Assembly: GCF_020621385.1 (NCBI RefSeq)
Contig: NZ_JAESVA010000003.1
Location: 310,001 to 374,000, forward strand
Source of the DNA: Acidisoma cellulosilyticum
GTDB lineage: Bacteria > Pseudomonadota > Alphaproteobacteria > Acetobacterales > Acetobacteraceae
DNA length: 64,000 bases
Direction: 5' to 3'
Part shown: piece after piece, positions 46,214-54,969 of the stretch
Position numbering within the stretch: the first letter of the stretch is position 1
Layout: each line of letters starts with the position of its first letter
Position numbers and translations under genes: made by a program
The notes under the pieces: model-generated
What the model saw: the letters and a program-made list of their open reading frames with translations, nothing else
What the model was told of the DNA's origin: nothing
The model's database searches: none

Positions 46214-46276
46214 GTAGATCCGCGGACGCGTGTTTAAGGCTTTTTCGTCGTCCCCGGGCTTGTCCCGGGGATCTAC
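46214..46276. repeat. Palindromic intergenic repeat
   Basis: GTAGATCC (46214-46221) is inverted at 46269-46276, and inside lies a perfect 7-base hairpin CCCCGGG-CTTGT-CCCGGGG (46252-46270). The CGTCGTCCCCGGGCTTGTCC core is related to the palindromic block at 30745-30826 and to intergenic repeats common in alphaproteobacteria. Confidence 0.5.
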
Positions 46277-46345
46277 CCGTTGACATGCAAGTCAGCCTGG
46301 AGTGCGGTTGTATTGACAAAGCAACGAACGGATAGGACGCCAGTC

Positions 46346-46795
46346 TCAATACCGCTTATACGGCAAAAACTTGCCGCTCATGGTGATCTTCACGCGATCG
46401 CCCTTCTGGTCGGGCTGGCGCTCCAGCGCCATGTCGAAATCGATGGCGCTCATGATGCCGTCACCGAATTCTTCGTGAATGAGTTCCTTCCAAGTCGTGC
46501 CGTAAACCTGGATCAGCTCATAGAAACGATAGATCAGCGGATCGGTCGGCACGCCGCCCGGCAGCGATCCGCGATAGGGAATGGTTTCCAGCACCGCCTG
46601 CTCGGTCGCATCGAGATCGAAGAGCGCGGCTGCCTTCTCGGCCGTTTCAGCTGACATCGACATCTGGCCGAGGCAGGCCGCACAGGTCCAGACCGGCGAA
46701 TGGCCCAGCGCGCGGCCGACATCATCCCAACTCAAACCCAACTGGCGCTTGATCCGAAGAATCTTCTGACCGAGCGCTGCCTTCTCGTCATTCAT
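46346..46795 (-). CDS. cynS: Cyanate hydratase (cyanase)
   Basis: A 149-residue cyanase that converts cyanate and bicarbonate to ammonia and carbon dioxide. The N-terminal helical domain is followed by the unique catalytic domain with R90 and E93 (LIYRFYELIQVYG) and S116 (IMSAIDFDM), all intact. Start at 46795; an extension to 46888 is non-coding in style. Downstream of a carbonic anhydrase gene on the same strand. Confidence 0.95.
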   Translation of the reverse strand: MNDEKAALGQKILRIKRQLGLSWDDVGRALGHSPVWTCAACLGQMSMSAETAEKAAALFDLDATEQAVLETIPYRGSLPGGVPTDPLIYRFYELIQVYGTTWKELIHEEFGDGIMSAIDFDMALERQPDQKGDRVKITMSGKFLPYKRY

Positions 46796-46836
46796 GGCAG
46801 TCTCCCGTGTGGGTCCGTTGAAGGAGACGGCTGGCC

Positions 46837-47043
46837 TCAGGCCCGCGCCGGACTGCCAACCCAGCGAAGGCCCCAGCCGATCAGGCAAAGGATCGGCGCC
46901 AGCACCGCGCAGATGATGGCGATCTCCGCGAAGACCAATAAATCGGGCGAGGCAAACAGAACCTGGAAAACAACCCAGGCGGCCGCGACGCCCATCAGGC
47001 CGAGCGCCAGATAAATGATCCCTTTAGCGATGGTCTCGATCAC
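46837..47043 (-). CDS. Two-helix membrane protein between cynT and cynS
   Basis: A 68-residue hydrophobic protein with two predicted membrane helices (about 6-28 and 38-60) and a short charged tail. It lies between the carbonic anhydrase and cyanase genes with short gaps, so it should be co-transcribed. No family recognised; a role linked to cyanate or bicarbonate is suggested only by position. Confidence 0.55.
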   Translation of the reverse strand: MIETIAKGIIYLALGLMGVAAAWVVFQVLFASPDLLVFAEIAIICAVLAPILCLIGWGLRWVGSPARA

Positions 47044-47079
47044 GGCCTTATCCTCTTTCGCTTCCTGTCCTGCCGTCTT

Positions 47080-47694
47080 TTATTCAGCCGGGACGAATTC
47101 GCCTTCTTCGTTCAGGCGCGACAACACGCCCGAGCGGATGTCGAAGGACGCGCCATGCAGCGTCAAGCGCCCGGCCGTGACACGGGATTCGACCCAACGG
47201 AAGGTCATCAGATTGCGCAGGGAGAGCTTGATGGCCTCAAACTCGCACATCTGCTGCTGTTTTTCTTCCACTGGCTCGCAGGCAAGCACGCGATCGCGCG
47301 CCTCGGCCGCGATATCGACCCAGGAGGACATGAAGTCCAGCCGCTCGGCCGAGGCCGGGTGCAACAAGGCATGGATGCCACCGCACATGGCATGGCCCAT
47401 GACAATGATTTCGCGCACTTCCAATACGCGGACCGCAAATTCGATCGCGGCACTGGTGCCGTGGAACGCTGTGTCGTCCTCGAAGGGCGGCACAAGATTG
47501 GCGACGTTGCGGACGATGAAAATCTCGCCGGGACCGGCGTCGAAGACCATGGCCGGGTCGACGCGACTATCCGAGCAGGCGATGACCAGGGTTTCCGGCT
47601 TCTGACCGCGCTGAGCCAGGGCCTGGAAGCGCTCGCGGCGCGAGGGCCAGACCGTATGACGAAAGCGCCGATAGCCGCTGAGAAGATTTTCCAC
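47080..47694 (-). CDS. cynT: Beta-class carbonic anhydrase
   Basis: A 204-residue beta carbonic anhydrase. Zinc ligands C40, H101 and C104 and the D42-R44 dyad (CSDSR, GHAMCGG) are intact. In cyanate operons this enzyme recycles bicarbonate lost as CO2 by cyanase; the gene order cynT, small membrane gene, cynS supports that use here. It could also serve general bicarbonate supply. Confidence 0.92.
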   Translation of the reverse strand: MENLLSGYRRFRHTVWPSRRERFQALAQRGQKPETLVIACSDSRVDPAMVFDAGPGEIFIVRNVANLVPPFEDDTAFHGTSAAIEFAVRVLEVREIIVMGHAMCGGIHALLHPASAERLDFMSSWVDIAAEARDRVLACEPVEEKQQQMCEFEAIKLSLRNLMTFRWVESRVTAGRLTLHGASFDIRSGVLSRLNEEGEFVPAE

Positions 47695-47815
47695 GATGCA
47701 ACAGATAACGGGGAGTGGCCCGCTTCGGCAATATCCCGTTTATTCCCCAGGCTGGCAGAGCAAGCTTGCCTTGCTCACATTGTCTTGGCGTGCCGGGCTG
47801 CATCGACGCAAATCT

Positions 47816-48313
47816 TTAACGCTCGAACGGCATCGCGACATGAAGGTGGTCGATCGCAAAGCCATGCCGAAGCTGCAGCATGTCGCCGACCCGGCGACGG
47901 TGGCAGGTACAGGCATCGGCCTCGTAGCAGAGCAGGCAGCTCAGGCTGGCGCGGGCAATCTCCCCCGCCTCAGCAAGCGCCACCTGCGCTTCCGGGCGGG
48001 CGAGGCTCTGTTCCACGATGTCCCAGAACAGCGGCCACTGGCGCCTGCGGTTTGCTTCCCGCCCCGGCGCCGGCGTGCCGAGCGCGCGGAGATGGACATA
48101 GGCAATGCCGGCCTCATCCAATCCCGCCGCCAACTGGCGTTTGGAAAAACCGGCGCGACGCGACAGCGGCAGGTCGCGCACGTCGATCAGCGTTTTGACG
48201 CCCGCCGCCCGCAAGGTCGCGATAAAGGCGCCGAAACCTGCCTTTTCGTAACCGATGGTCAGCAGACGGGACACAGGCGCGGGCGAATTGCGGACAGCCG
48301 TCGATATTGCCAT
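47816..48313 (-). CDS. DUF488-family protein
   Basis: A 165-residue DUF488 protein: LLTIGYEKAGFGAFIATLRAAGVKTLIDVRDLPLSRRAGFSK and ALGTP...LLCYEADACTCHRRRVGDML are the family blocks, with a conserved C-H-R motif near the C-terminus. Function of the family is unknown; it is often near phage or metabolic genes. Stands alone. Confidence 0.8.
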   Translation of the reverse strand: MAISTAVRNSPAPVSRLLTIGYEKAGFGAFIATLRAAGVKTLIDVRDLPLSRRAGFSKRQLAAGLDEAGIAYVHLRALGTPAPGREANRRRQWPLFWDIVEQSLARPEAQVALAEAGEIARASLSCLLCYEADACTCHRRRVGDMLQLRHGFAIDHLHVAMPFER

Positions 48314-48447
48314 GGGCTCCGCCTTGTCATCGTGCTTTCATGCAGCTTGTGCCGCATGAGCCTCCTCCGCAATGGTGGTCAAACTTCCTCTGCCGCAGAG
48401 GGAATTCCCCGCCTCGCCCAGAGTGTGATCGGACTGAAAGCCTGTTC

Positions 48448-49245
48448 ATGAAGACTGCTACCCGCCGTTTTTGTCTCGGACTAGCCTTGAGCCTGCCGCT
48501 ACTGGCCCATCCGGCATTGGCGTCAGCGACAGACCTCGCCGCGCATCGCGCCTTCTATAAGCTGACCCTCGACTCGACCGAGAATGGCGGGGTCACCAAT
48601 GCCGCCGGGGCGATGGAGTATGAGGTCATCAACGGCTGCACCGGCTGGGCGACGCAGCAGCGGCTGGACATGACCGTGCTGGACCGGGAAGGCGGCGACA
48701 CCCATACGGTCTCCGACTATTCGACCTGGGAATCGAAGGACGGACGGCAGTTCCGCTTCCGCATCACTCAGAATACCAATGATCAGCGCGAAGTGCGCGC
48801 GGGCTACGCGGAATTGCCGCCGGGCCGGCCCGGCTTCGCCGTCTATACCCAGCCCAGCGCGCGGCGGGTGGTGCTGCCCGCAGGCACGCTCTTCCCCATG
48901 GCGCAGACGGCCGCCGTGCTGGCAGCCGCGAAAGCGGGAAAACCCTTCCTGGCGGTGCCGATCTTCGATGGCACGGCGACTGACGCGGTGGAGAACACCT
49001 TTTCCATCATCACGCAGCACGGGCAAGTAGTGCCAACCGCCTTCGCGCCTTTGGCGCATATGCCGACGGTCCTGGTCCATATGGCCTATTACGGCACGGA
49101 CCGGACGCAGATGCTGCCGGATACGCTGCTCGCCATGCGCTATTGGGACAATGGCGTCGCCGATCAGCTGACCATGGATTTCGGCAATTTTACGCTCGCC
49201 GGCCAGCTCGCCCAGTTCCAGCTGCTGCCGAGCCACTGCAAGTAG
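48448..49245 (+). CDS. EipB/DUF1849-type periplasmic envelope protein
   Basis: A 265-residue precursor with signal peptide (ALA-SATDLAAHRAFYKLTL cleavage near 25). The body follows the EipB spiral beta-barrel family: LAAHRAFYKL, AMEYEVINGCTGWATQQRLDM, MPDTLLAMRYWDNGV; two cysteines (GCTG and the C-terminal SHCK) would make the conserved disulfide. EipB supports envelope integrity in Brucella; the role here is inferred. ATG at 48448. Confidence 0.75.
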   Translation: MKTATRRFCLGLALSLPLLAHPALASATDLAAHRAFYKLTLDSTENGGVTNAAGAMEYEVINGCTGWATQQRLDMTVLDREGGDTHTVSDYSTWESKDGRQFRFRITQNTNDQREVRAGYAELPPGRPGFAVYTQPSARRVVLPAGTLFPMAQTAAVLAAAKAGKPFLAVPIFDGTATDAVENTFSIITQHGQVVPTAFAPLAHMPTVLVHMAYYGTDRTQMLPDTLLAMRYWDNGVADQLTMDFGNFTLAGQLAQFQLLPSHCK

Positions 49246-49791
49246 CTAGCTTCCGACGCGCAGGCCGCTCGGGGTCATCTGCGCGATCGGCGCACCCTGC
49301 TGAACGCCCGCCGGCCTGGGCTGGATAAAGCCATAGGTCGGATAGACGGTCACACCCCAATTATGGGACGGCGGCCACCAGACGCGTACCGCCGTCCAGT
49401 CATTGCCAGCCGAGACATCCATCACCGGCTGGCTTTTGGTGATGCGATAGGGAACCCAATTCGCCTGATCGACGATGACCTGGCGCGGTGAGACGATGGC
49501 GGACACGACCGCCAGATGCCCGCTCGGCAGCCGGCCGGTGCGCCGGAATACGAGGACGCTGCCCGGTGCCGGCGCGCTGGCTTCGGCATAGCGGCCGCGC
49601 GCGGCCCGCCACCACTGCCAGGCATCGCCCTGCAGCGGCATGCCGGAGACCTGGCGGGCATAGGGCACGCAGGTCATCGCGGTCGCCTGCCCATAGGCCC
49701 CATAGCCGCCACCGCAGCCGGCCAAGGTCAGGCAAGCTGATAGCGCGAGCCAAACCCAGCCCCGAGCCGCCAAGCCTTGTCCAGGTCGCAT
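49246..49791 (-). CDS. CHAP-domain lipoprotein
   Basis: A 181-residue lipoprotein: LTLAGC places lipid cysteine at C26. The CHAP fold follows with nucleophile C41 (TCVPYAR), then GSVLVFRRTGRLPSGHLAVV with H92 and an asparagine in VDQANWVPYR. CHAP domains cleave amide bonds in peptidoglycan. The proline-rich tail after about 140 is variable. Convergent with the EipB-like gene. Confidence 0.8.
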   Translation of the reverse strand: MRPGQGLAARGWVWLALSACLTLAGCGGGYGAYGQATAMTCVPYARQVSGMPLQGDAWQWWRAARGRYAEASAPAPGSVLVFRRTGRLPSGHLAVVSAIVSPRQVIVDQANWVPYRITKSQPVMDVSAGNDWTAVRVWWPPSHNWGVTVYPTYGFIQPRPAGVQQGAPIAQMTPSGLRVGS

Positions 49792-49968
49792 CCCAAGGGA
49801 TCCTATTTATCAGAAGGCGTTAGTCTGCTTTCCTAATCTATCAGGCGATCTGACTTCTATAGAGAATTGTCGGATCAAGCGCAGGCTTTCCGGGCTGCCC
49901 GGCTTGCCCGGACGGCGTCCCGGTGCTTTGCATGGGTCATGCAGGTTTCGGCACCAAAGGTGACGGCG

Positions 49969-50748
49969 ATGACGCCCGACACGGATCTCGATTTCACCGA
50001 GGAGGAGATTCAGCGCTATTCCCGGCATATCCTGCTGCCTGAACTGGGCGGCAGCGGCCAGGCGGCGCTGCGTCGGGCGCGCGTGCTGATCATCGGGGCG
50101 GGCGGGCTCGGCTCGCCGCTGCTGCTCTATCTGGCGGCAGCCGGCGTCGGCACCATCGGCCTCGTCGATGACGATCAGGTCGATCTCTCAAACCTGCAGC
50201 GGCAGATTGCCCATACGACCGATCGGTTGGGACAGGACAAGACCGCGTCCGCTGCTACAGCCGCGCGCGCCATCAATCCGCTGATCAATGTCGAGCAACA
50301 CCGGCTGCGCCTGGACGAAGCGACCGCGCCGGACCTCATCCCCCGCTACGACATCGTCTGCGACGGCTCGGACAATTTCAAAACGCGCTACCTGGTGGCG
50401 GATGCCTGTGTCGCCGCACGACGCACCTTGGTCTCGGCCGCCGTGCTGCGTTTCGAGGGGCAGCTGAGTGTCTTCAAGCCGCACAGTCATTCTGGCGGGC
50501 CATGTTACCGCTGCCTTTATCCGGAAGCGCCGCCGCCGGGTTTCGCCCCCTCCTGCGCCGAAGCAGGCGTCCTGGGTGCCGTCACCGGCGTCATGGGGGC
50601 AATGCAGGCAAGCGAGACCGTCAAGGAAATTACGGGCATCGGCGAAAGCCTCTCCGGCCGGCTGCTGCTCTGGGATGCGCTGGCCACCCGCTTCCGCATG
50701 ATCCGGCTGGCGCGGGACCCCGCCTGCCCGGTATGCTCCGCCGCATGA
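49969..50748 (+). CDS. moeB: MoeB/ThiF-type adenylyltransferase
   Basis: A 259-residue E1-like enzyme that adenylates the C-terminus of a sulfur carrier such as MoaD or ThiS. Motifs: RYSRHILLPELGG, the nucleotide loop IIGAGGLGSP, SNLQRQIAH, DGSDNF, and zinc cysteines CYRC and CPVC. ATG at 49969 is chosen because AAGGTGA lies 5 bases upstream; the frame extends to 49867 without support. Its stop overlaps the next gene as ATGA. Confidence 0.9.
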   Translation: MTPDTDLDFTEEEIQRYSRHILLPELGGSGQAALRRARVLIIGAGGLGSPLLLYLAAAGVGTIGLVDDDQVDLSNLQRQIAHTTDRLGQDKTASAATAARAINPLINVEQHRLRLDEATAPDLIPRYDIVCDGSDNFKTRYLVADACVAARRTLVSAAVLRFEGQLSVFKPHSHSGGPCYRCLYPEAPPPGFAPSCAEAGVLGAVTGVMGAMQASETVKEITGIGESLSGRLLLWDALATRFRMIRLARDPACPVCSAA

Positions 50749-51128
50749 GCGCAATTCCAGGTCTCAGTATCCTGTTGATCTCCGGCACGCATGAGCGGGC
50801 GCATTACGCCTTCGCGCTTGCCGCCGGCGCCGCTGCGCTCGGGCGCCGGACATCGATCTTCGCGACCAATCGCGGCTGCTTCGCGCTGGAGACGGACTGG
50901 TCTGGCCTCGACAATGCCACCAGGGACAGAACCATCCGCGCCCGCGGGGTCGCCGGTTTTGACGACCTGCGGGACGCCTGTCTGGAACTCGGCGTCCGTC
51001 TGCTCGCCTGCGACGCCGGGCTGAAATCCGAGGATCTTTCAACGGCGACTTTGCTGCCCGCAGTGCAGGTCACCGGTATCGCTGCCTTTCTGGCGGATAG
51101 CGCCGAAAGCCAGATCGTCACGCTGTGA
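50745..51128 (+). CDS. DsrE-like small protein
   Basis: A 127-residue protein with a DsrE/peroxiredoxin-like sulfurtransferase pattern: LSILLISGTHERAHYAFALAAGAAALGR, a conserved cysteine in RLLACDAGL and a C-terminal strand. It overlaps moeB by 4 bases, so coupled translation and a sulfur-relay link are plausible. Assignment to DsrE is by pattern only. Confidence 0.7.
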   Translation: MSAIPGLSILLISGTHERAHYAFALAAGAAALGRRTSIFATNRGCFALETDWSGLDNATRDRTIRARGVAGFDDLRDACLELGVRLLACDAGLKSEDLSTATLLPAVQVTGIAAFLADSAESQIVTL

Positions 51129-51215
51129 GGGATCGGCGAACACACAAGCTTGAGCGCAGGACCGGAAATTTACCCTCGCCTTGACCCCGGGTCACTTGCT
51201 TGGCAGGCAGGACTT

Positions 51216-51803
51216 ATGATCTTCCGATCCCGCCGCATCCTCACCCTCTCGGTCATCGCCAGCCTTTTGCTTCTTCCAGCGCTGTGCGGCTTTGCCGCGC
51301 ATGCGGATAGTCCGGCCACGCCAGCCGCAACCGCTCCGGCGAAGCCGGCCTTCAATCCCAATATCGGCTCATCCAGCGGTCTGCCCTTGCCGCGTTTCGT
51401 CTCTCTTCGCGCCGATGAAGTGAATATGCGTGTCGGCCCCGGCGATCAGTATCCCATCCTGTGGGTCTATCACCGCGTCGGCCTGCCGGTGGAAATCCTG
51501 CGCGAATATGACGTCTGGCGCCTGGTAATCGATTCCGACGGCACCAAGGGCTGGATGCATGAAGCGACGCTGGTCGGCACAAGGCATTTTGTCGTCAACG
51601 GTCAGCAGCCGGTCACGCTCTACCGTCACTCGTCCGACGGCGCGGACCCGGCGGCCCAGCTGATGCCCGGCGTTGTCGGCCTGATCGAACGGTGCGATCC
51701 GCCCAGCGACTGGTGCCGGGTCCGTGCCGGCCATACCGGCGGCTGGCTCAAGCGGTCCGAATTCTGGGGCGTGCTGCCGGGCGAGAAACTCCCTGCCAAA
51801 TAA
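51216..51803 (+). CDS. Secreted SH3-domain protein
   Basis: A 195-residue precursor: signal peptide (residues 1-33), a Pro/Ala linker, then a bacterial SH3 domain (LRADEVNMRVGPGDQYPILWVYHRVGLPVEIL...DGTKGWMHEATL) and a second, diverged repeat (QLMPGVVGLIERCDPPSDWCRVRAG). SH3b domains often bind peptidoglycan. Two cysteines in the second repeat may pair. Lies 87 bases after the DsrE-like gene and overlaps the start region of the next gene. Confidence 0.78.
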   Translation: MIFRSRRILTLSVIASLLLLPALCGFAAHADSPATPAATAPAKPAFNPNIGSSSGLPLPRFVSLRADEVNMRVGPGDQYPILWVYHRVGLPVEILREYDVWRLVIDSDGTKGWMHEATLVGTRHFVVNGQQPVTLYRHSSDGADPAAQLMPGVVGLIERCDPPSDWCRVRAGHTGGWLKRSEFWGVLPGEKLPAK

Positions 51804-51813
51804 CCAGCCCAAG

Positions 51814-52926
51814 CTGATCCTGGCGACATCAAGCCCGGGCGAAGTCCGGGCTCTCGCGGTGCGCGGAGAAATGGCGCTCGATACCGCCATCGAAAGGCCC
51901 GGCGGTCCGCTCGGACTAGACGACCGCGTCATCGGCCGGATCACGGCGATCGTGCCAGCCATGGCCGGCGCCTTCGTCGCCTTGCCCGGCAGCGAGCCGG
52001 ACGGTTTTCTACCCAATACGGCAGGTGCCGCCGGCCTGGCCGAGGGGACCTATCTGGCATTGCGCGTTACCCGTGGGCCGCAGGGGGGCAAAGGCTGCCG
52101 GCTCGCGGCCTGGCCGGACCCTGCCGACGGGTCGTTCAAGGGGCCGCCACGCCTGCTCGCACGCGGACCCGGCGCGGTGGAACGCCTTGCCAGCCTGCAT
52201 CCTGATGCCGCCATCCTGGTCGACCGGCCGGGCCTTGCCGCCGCATTGCCGCAAACCTTGCGTCCGCGCGTCTCGGTCGGACTCGGCGATGAGGCTGGCT
52301 TGGCGCAGGCAATCTGGGCCGCTTTGGCGGAACCTGACGTCACGCTGCCGAACGGCGCCCGCTTTTCCATCACGCCGACACCGGCCTTGACCGCGATCGA
52401 TGTCGATACCGGCAGCGCCACGGCCGAGAAACGCGCCAAGAAGGACGCGCAGCTCGCGCTCAACCGCGCGATCATCCCAGCGGTCCTGCGCCATATCCGC
52501 CTGCGCCATCTGGCCGGCGCCATCCTGGTCGATCCCGCCGGGCTGGCGCAGCGTCAGCGCCCGATGCTGGCGGATGACTTCCATACAGGCCTCGCCGCCG
52601 ATCCGGTGGGCGCCAAATTTCTGGGCTTCACGGCACTGGGCTTGGGCGAAATTCAACGCAGCCGACGCGCCCCGCCCCTTCACGAATTGCTGACCGGCGA
52701 CCATGCGGCCGGCTTGGAAGCCCTCGCCGCTTTGGCGCTTGTCCTGGACGCAAGGCCCTCCGCGCGGGACAGGCTTGCCGTGTCGCCCGGCGTGCTTGGC
52801 GCCATCGAAACAGATTCTATCGCGTTAGAGCAGTTCCGGGATCGCACCGGACGCACACCATCCCTATATAAGGAAAGCGTTTTTCAAGATCGTTACCGGC
52901 CCTGGCGGCTGGTCACGGATTTGTAA
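51814..52926 (+). CDS. RNase E/G-family protein (compact form), start uncertain
   Basis: About 370 residues of the alphaproteobacterial RNase E/G family: LILATSSPGEVRALAVR opens the S1-like part, VPAMAGAFVALPG and GFLPN follow, and the catalytic aspartates are seen in AIDVDTGSA and ILVDPAGL. The C-terminal zinc-link and small domain of E. coli RNase E/G are absent. Homology-like sequence begins at about 51814 (CTG), yet no ATG, GTG or TTG lies in frame between GTG 51724, inside the SH3 gene, and GTG 51859. So the start is either non-canonical or one of those GTGs. Confidence 0.75.
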   Translation: MILATSSPGEVRALAVRGEMALDTAIERPGGPLGLDDRVIGRITAIVPAMAGAFVALPGSEPDGFLPNTAGAAGLAEGTYLALRVTRGPQGGKGCRLAAWPDPADGSFKGPPRLLARGPGAVERLASLHPDAAILVDRPGLAAALPQTLRPRVSVGLGDEAGLAQAIWAALAEPDVTLPNGARFSITPTPALTAIDVDTGSATAEKRAKKDAQLALNRAIIPAVLRHIRLRHLAGAILVDPAGLAQRQRPMLADDFHTGLAADPVGAKFLGFTALGLGEIQRSRRAPPLHELLTGDHAAGLEALAALALVLDARPSARDRLAVSPGVLGAIETDSIALEQFRDRTGRTPSLYKESVFQDRYRPWRLVTDL

Positions 52927-53001
52927 CGCTGATACTCATCAAAAAGTCTCTCGGCGCGTCTGCGACCGGGTTGCGACACTTTATAGGCAGGGCCGTTCCG
53001 A

Positions 53002-53667
53002 ATGCAGGTTTCTGAAACACGGAAGCATCAACCGCATTCGGCGATGGATAAGGCGGCCGTTCAGGCCGCGTACAAGCGTTGGGCCGGTGTTTACGATGGG
53101 CTGTTCGGCGCCATTTCCAGCCGCGCGCGCCGTCAGACCGTCAGCCTGGTCAATAGCCTGCCCGGCCGCGAGGTGTTGGAGGTGGGTGTCGGCACCGGTC
53201 TCGCCTTGCCGCTGTATACGACCCAGAAACGCGTCACCGGCATCGATCTCTCGTCCGAAATGCTCGCCCTTGCCCGGCAGCGGACCGCGAAGATGAATCT
53301 GACCCATGTCGCCGGCCTGCACGAAATGGATGCCGAGGCGACCGGCTTCCCGGATCAGAGCTTCGATATCGCGGCCGCCATGTTCGTCGCCTCCGTCGTG
53401 CCAAACCCCAAGCAGTTGATCGCCGAGATGCGCCGCCTGGTTCGTCCCGGCGGCCATCTTCTGTTCGTGAACCATTTCATCGCCAATGCGGGCCCGCGCC
53501 GCTGGGTGGAAGAGGTCATGGCGCCCGCGTCCCACGCGCTTGGATGGCATCCCGATTTTGCGATGGAAGCGTTGTTCACGCCCGCCGAAAAGAAACGCGC
53601 CATCATTCGCGGCTGCGCGCCCTTTGGGATTTTCACCCTCGTCCATCTGCCGCAAGAACCGGCCTGA
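53002..53667 (+). CDS. pmtA: Phosphatidylethanolamine N-methyltransferase (PmtA type)
   Basis: A 221-residue SAM methyltransferase. AYKRWAGVYDGLFGAIS, VLEVGVGTGLALPLY (SAM loop), GIDLSSEML and AAAMFVASVVPNPKQLIAEMRRLVRPGG match PmtA, which methylates phosphatidylethanolamine three times to make phosphatidylcholine, a usual lipid of plant- or host-associated alphaproteobacteria. It is a soluble, membrane-associated enzyme. ATG at 53002; a shorter start at 53044 is possible. Confidence 0.82.
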   Translation: MQVSETRKHQPHSAMDKAAVQAAYKRWAGVYDGLFGAISSRARRQTVSLVNSLPGREVLEVGVGTGLALPLYTTQKRVTGIDLSSEMLALARQRTAKMNLTHVAGLHEMDAEATGFPDQSFDIAAAMFVASVVPNPKQLIAEMRRLVRPGGHLLFVNHFIANAGPRRWVEEVMAPASHALGWHPDFAMEALFTPAEKKRAIIRGCAPFGIFTLVHLPQEPA

Positions 53668-53942
53668 CCGCGCGAAACCTTCGGCAGAACCGCATAAACC
53701 ACCTTTTCGCGCAGAGCAGCGGTCCGTCCAGGGCGCGCCCTGTCGCAAGCAAAGAGTTCTCTGCACAGATCGGCTGTGGTAGCGAACCTTCGCTCTGTCT
53801 CCTGTCCGGAGAGCGAGCGAGGGTCCGCCCAGCTGGCTGCATGGCAGCCATCGGCTGTGGCGGCACGCGATATATACTCGGTGCGGCGTCTTTCCCGTAA
53901 AGAATGCGCTTCCCGAAGATACAGGAAAGACGAAACCTGATC

Positions 53943-54875
53943 ATGGAGAAGCCTGCTACCGCGATTGCCGCCGAGCGGAGCTTACCCCTCAGCCCAGAGC
54001 TTGCGGATTGGATTGCTCTTCTCAAGCCGCGGGTCATGAGTTTGGTGGTGTTCGCCGGCGCTATCGGCATGTTGCTCGCCCCCGGCCATATCAATCCGCT
54101 GGTCGCCGTCGGTGCCGTCGTGTGCATCGCCATCGGCGCGGGTGCGGCGGGTGCCATCAATATGTGGTACGACCGCGATATCGACGCCGTCATGCGGCGC
54201 ACGGCCAATCGCCCGATTCCGGCGGGCCGCATGGCGCCGCTGCCCGCGCTGATCTACGGGATCGTGCTGTCTGTGATTTCGGTCATCGCCATGTTCGTGC
54301 TGACCAATTGGGTCGCGGCCGGCATGCTGGCCGTCTCCATCGCCTTTTATGTGCTGATCTATACGATGTGGTTGAAGCGCCGCACGCCGCAGAACATCGT
54401 CATCGGCGGGGCCGCCGGCGCCTTCCCGCCGATCATCGGCTGGGCCGCCGTCACCGGCAGTATCGACCTCGTGCCGATCCTGATGTTCGCCATCACCTTC
54501 TTCTGGACGCCGCCGCATTTCTGGTCGCTGTCGCTATACGCGAGCGGGGATTACGAGCGCGCCGGGGTGCCGATGCTGCCCGTTGTTCGTGGCCCCCGCA
54601 TCACCCGCATCAATATCCTGGTCTATACGCTGATCCTGCTGCCGGTGGCGGCCAGCCCCTGGATGGTCGGCTTCGTCGGCCTGCCTTATCTCGTCATCAG
54701 CCTCATCCTCAGCGGGTTCTTCATCTACTACGCTGTGCGCGTGATGCAGGACGGTCGCGGACCGGGTGGCGATACGGTTTCGGACAATGCGCCGGCCCGC
54801 AAAGCCTTCCGCTTCTCGCTGCTCTATCTTTTCCTGCTCTTCCTGGCGCTCGCCGTCTGCCACGCGATCCCTTGA
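53943..54875 (+). CDS. ctaB: Protoheme IX farnesyltransferase (heme O synthase)
   Basis: A 310-residue UbiA-family membrane prenyltransferase making heme O for terminal oxidases. The first aspartate motif is in NMWYDRDIDAVMRRTANRP and a second in YERAGVPMLP; about nine membrane helices are predicted. No cytochrome oxidase subunit genes adjoin, so it is an orphan copy. Start at 53943 after GATC; the frame runs to 53904 without support. A 275-base intergenic region before it shows no gene. Confidence 0.92.
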   Translation: MEKPATAIAAERSLPLSPELADWIALLKPRVMSLVVFAGAIGMLLAPGHINPLVAVGAVVCIAIGAGAAGAINMWYDRDIDAVMRRTANRPIPAGRMAPLPALIYGIVLSVISVIAMFVLTNWVAAGMLAVSIAFYVLIYTMWLKRRTPQNIVIGGAAGAFPPIIGWAAVTGSIDLVPILMFAITFFWTPPHFWSLSLYASGDYERAGVPMLPVVRGPRITRINILVYTLILLPVAASPWMVGFVGLPYLVISLILSGFFIYYAVRVMQDGRGPGGDTVSDNAPARKAFRFSLLYLFLLFLALAVCHAIP

Positions 54876-54969
54876 TCGCGCCTAAGGCCGCGCAGGACTA
54901 GCGGCCGCCTCCTTTTCCGGTTTGAGTGGGCAGGCGCTGCTTTGCGCCGCTTAACCGGAAGGATAGCCC

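Noticed and set aside
52826-52860. TTAGAGCAGTTCCGGGATC as a third copy of the 105-base repeat
   Set aside because: Only about 10 bases resemble the repeat end and the rest is coding sequence of the RNase gene with no hairpin pair.
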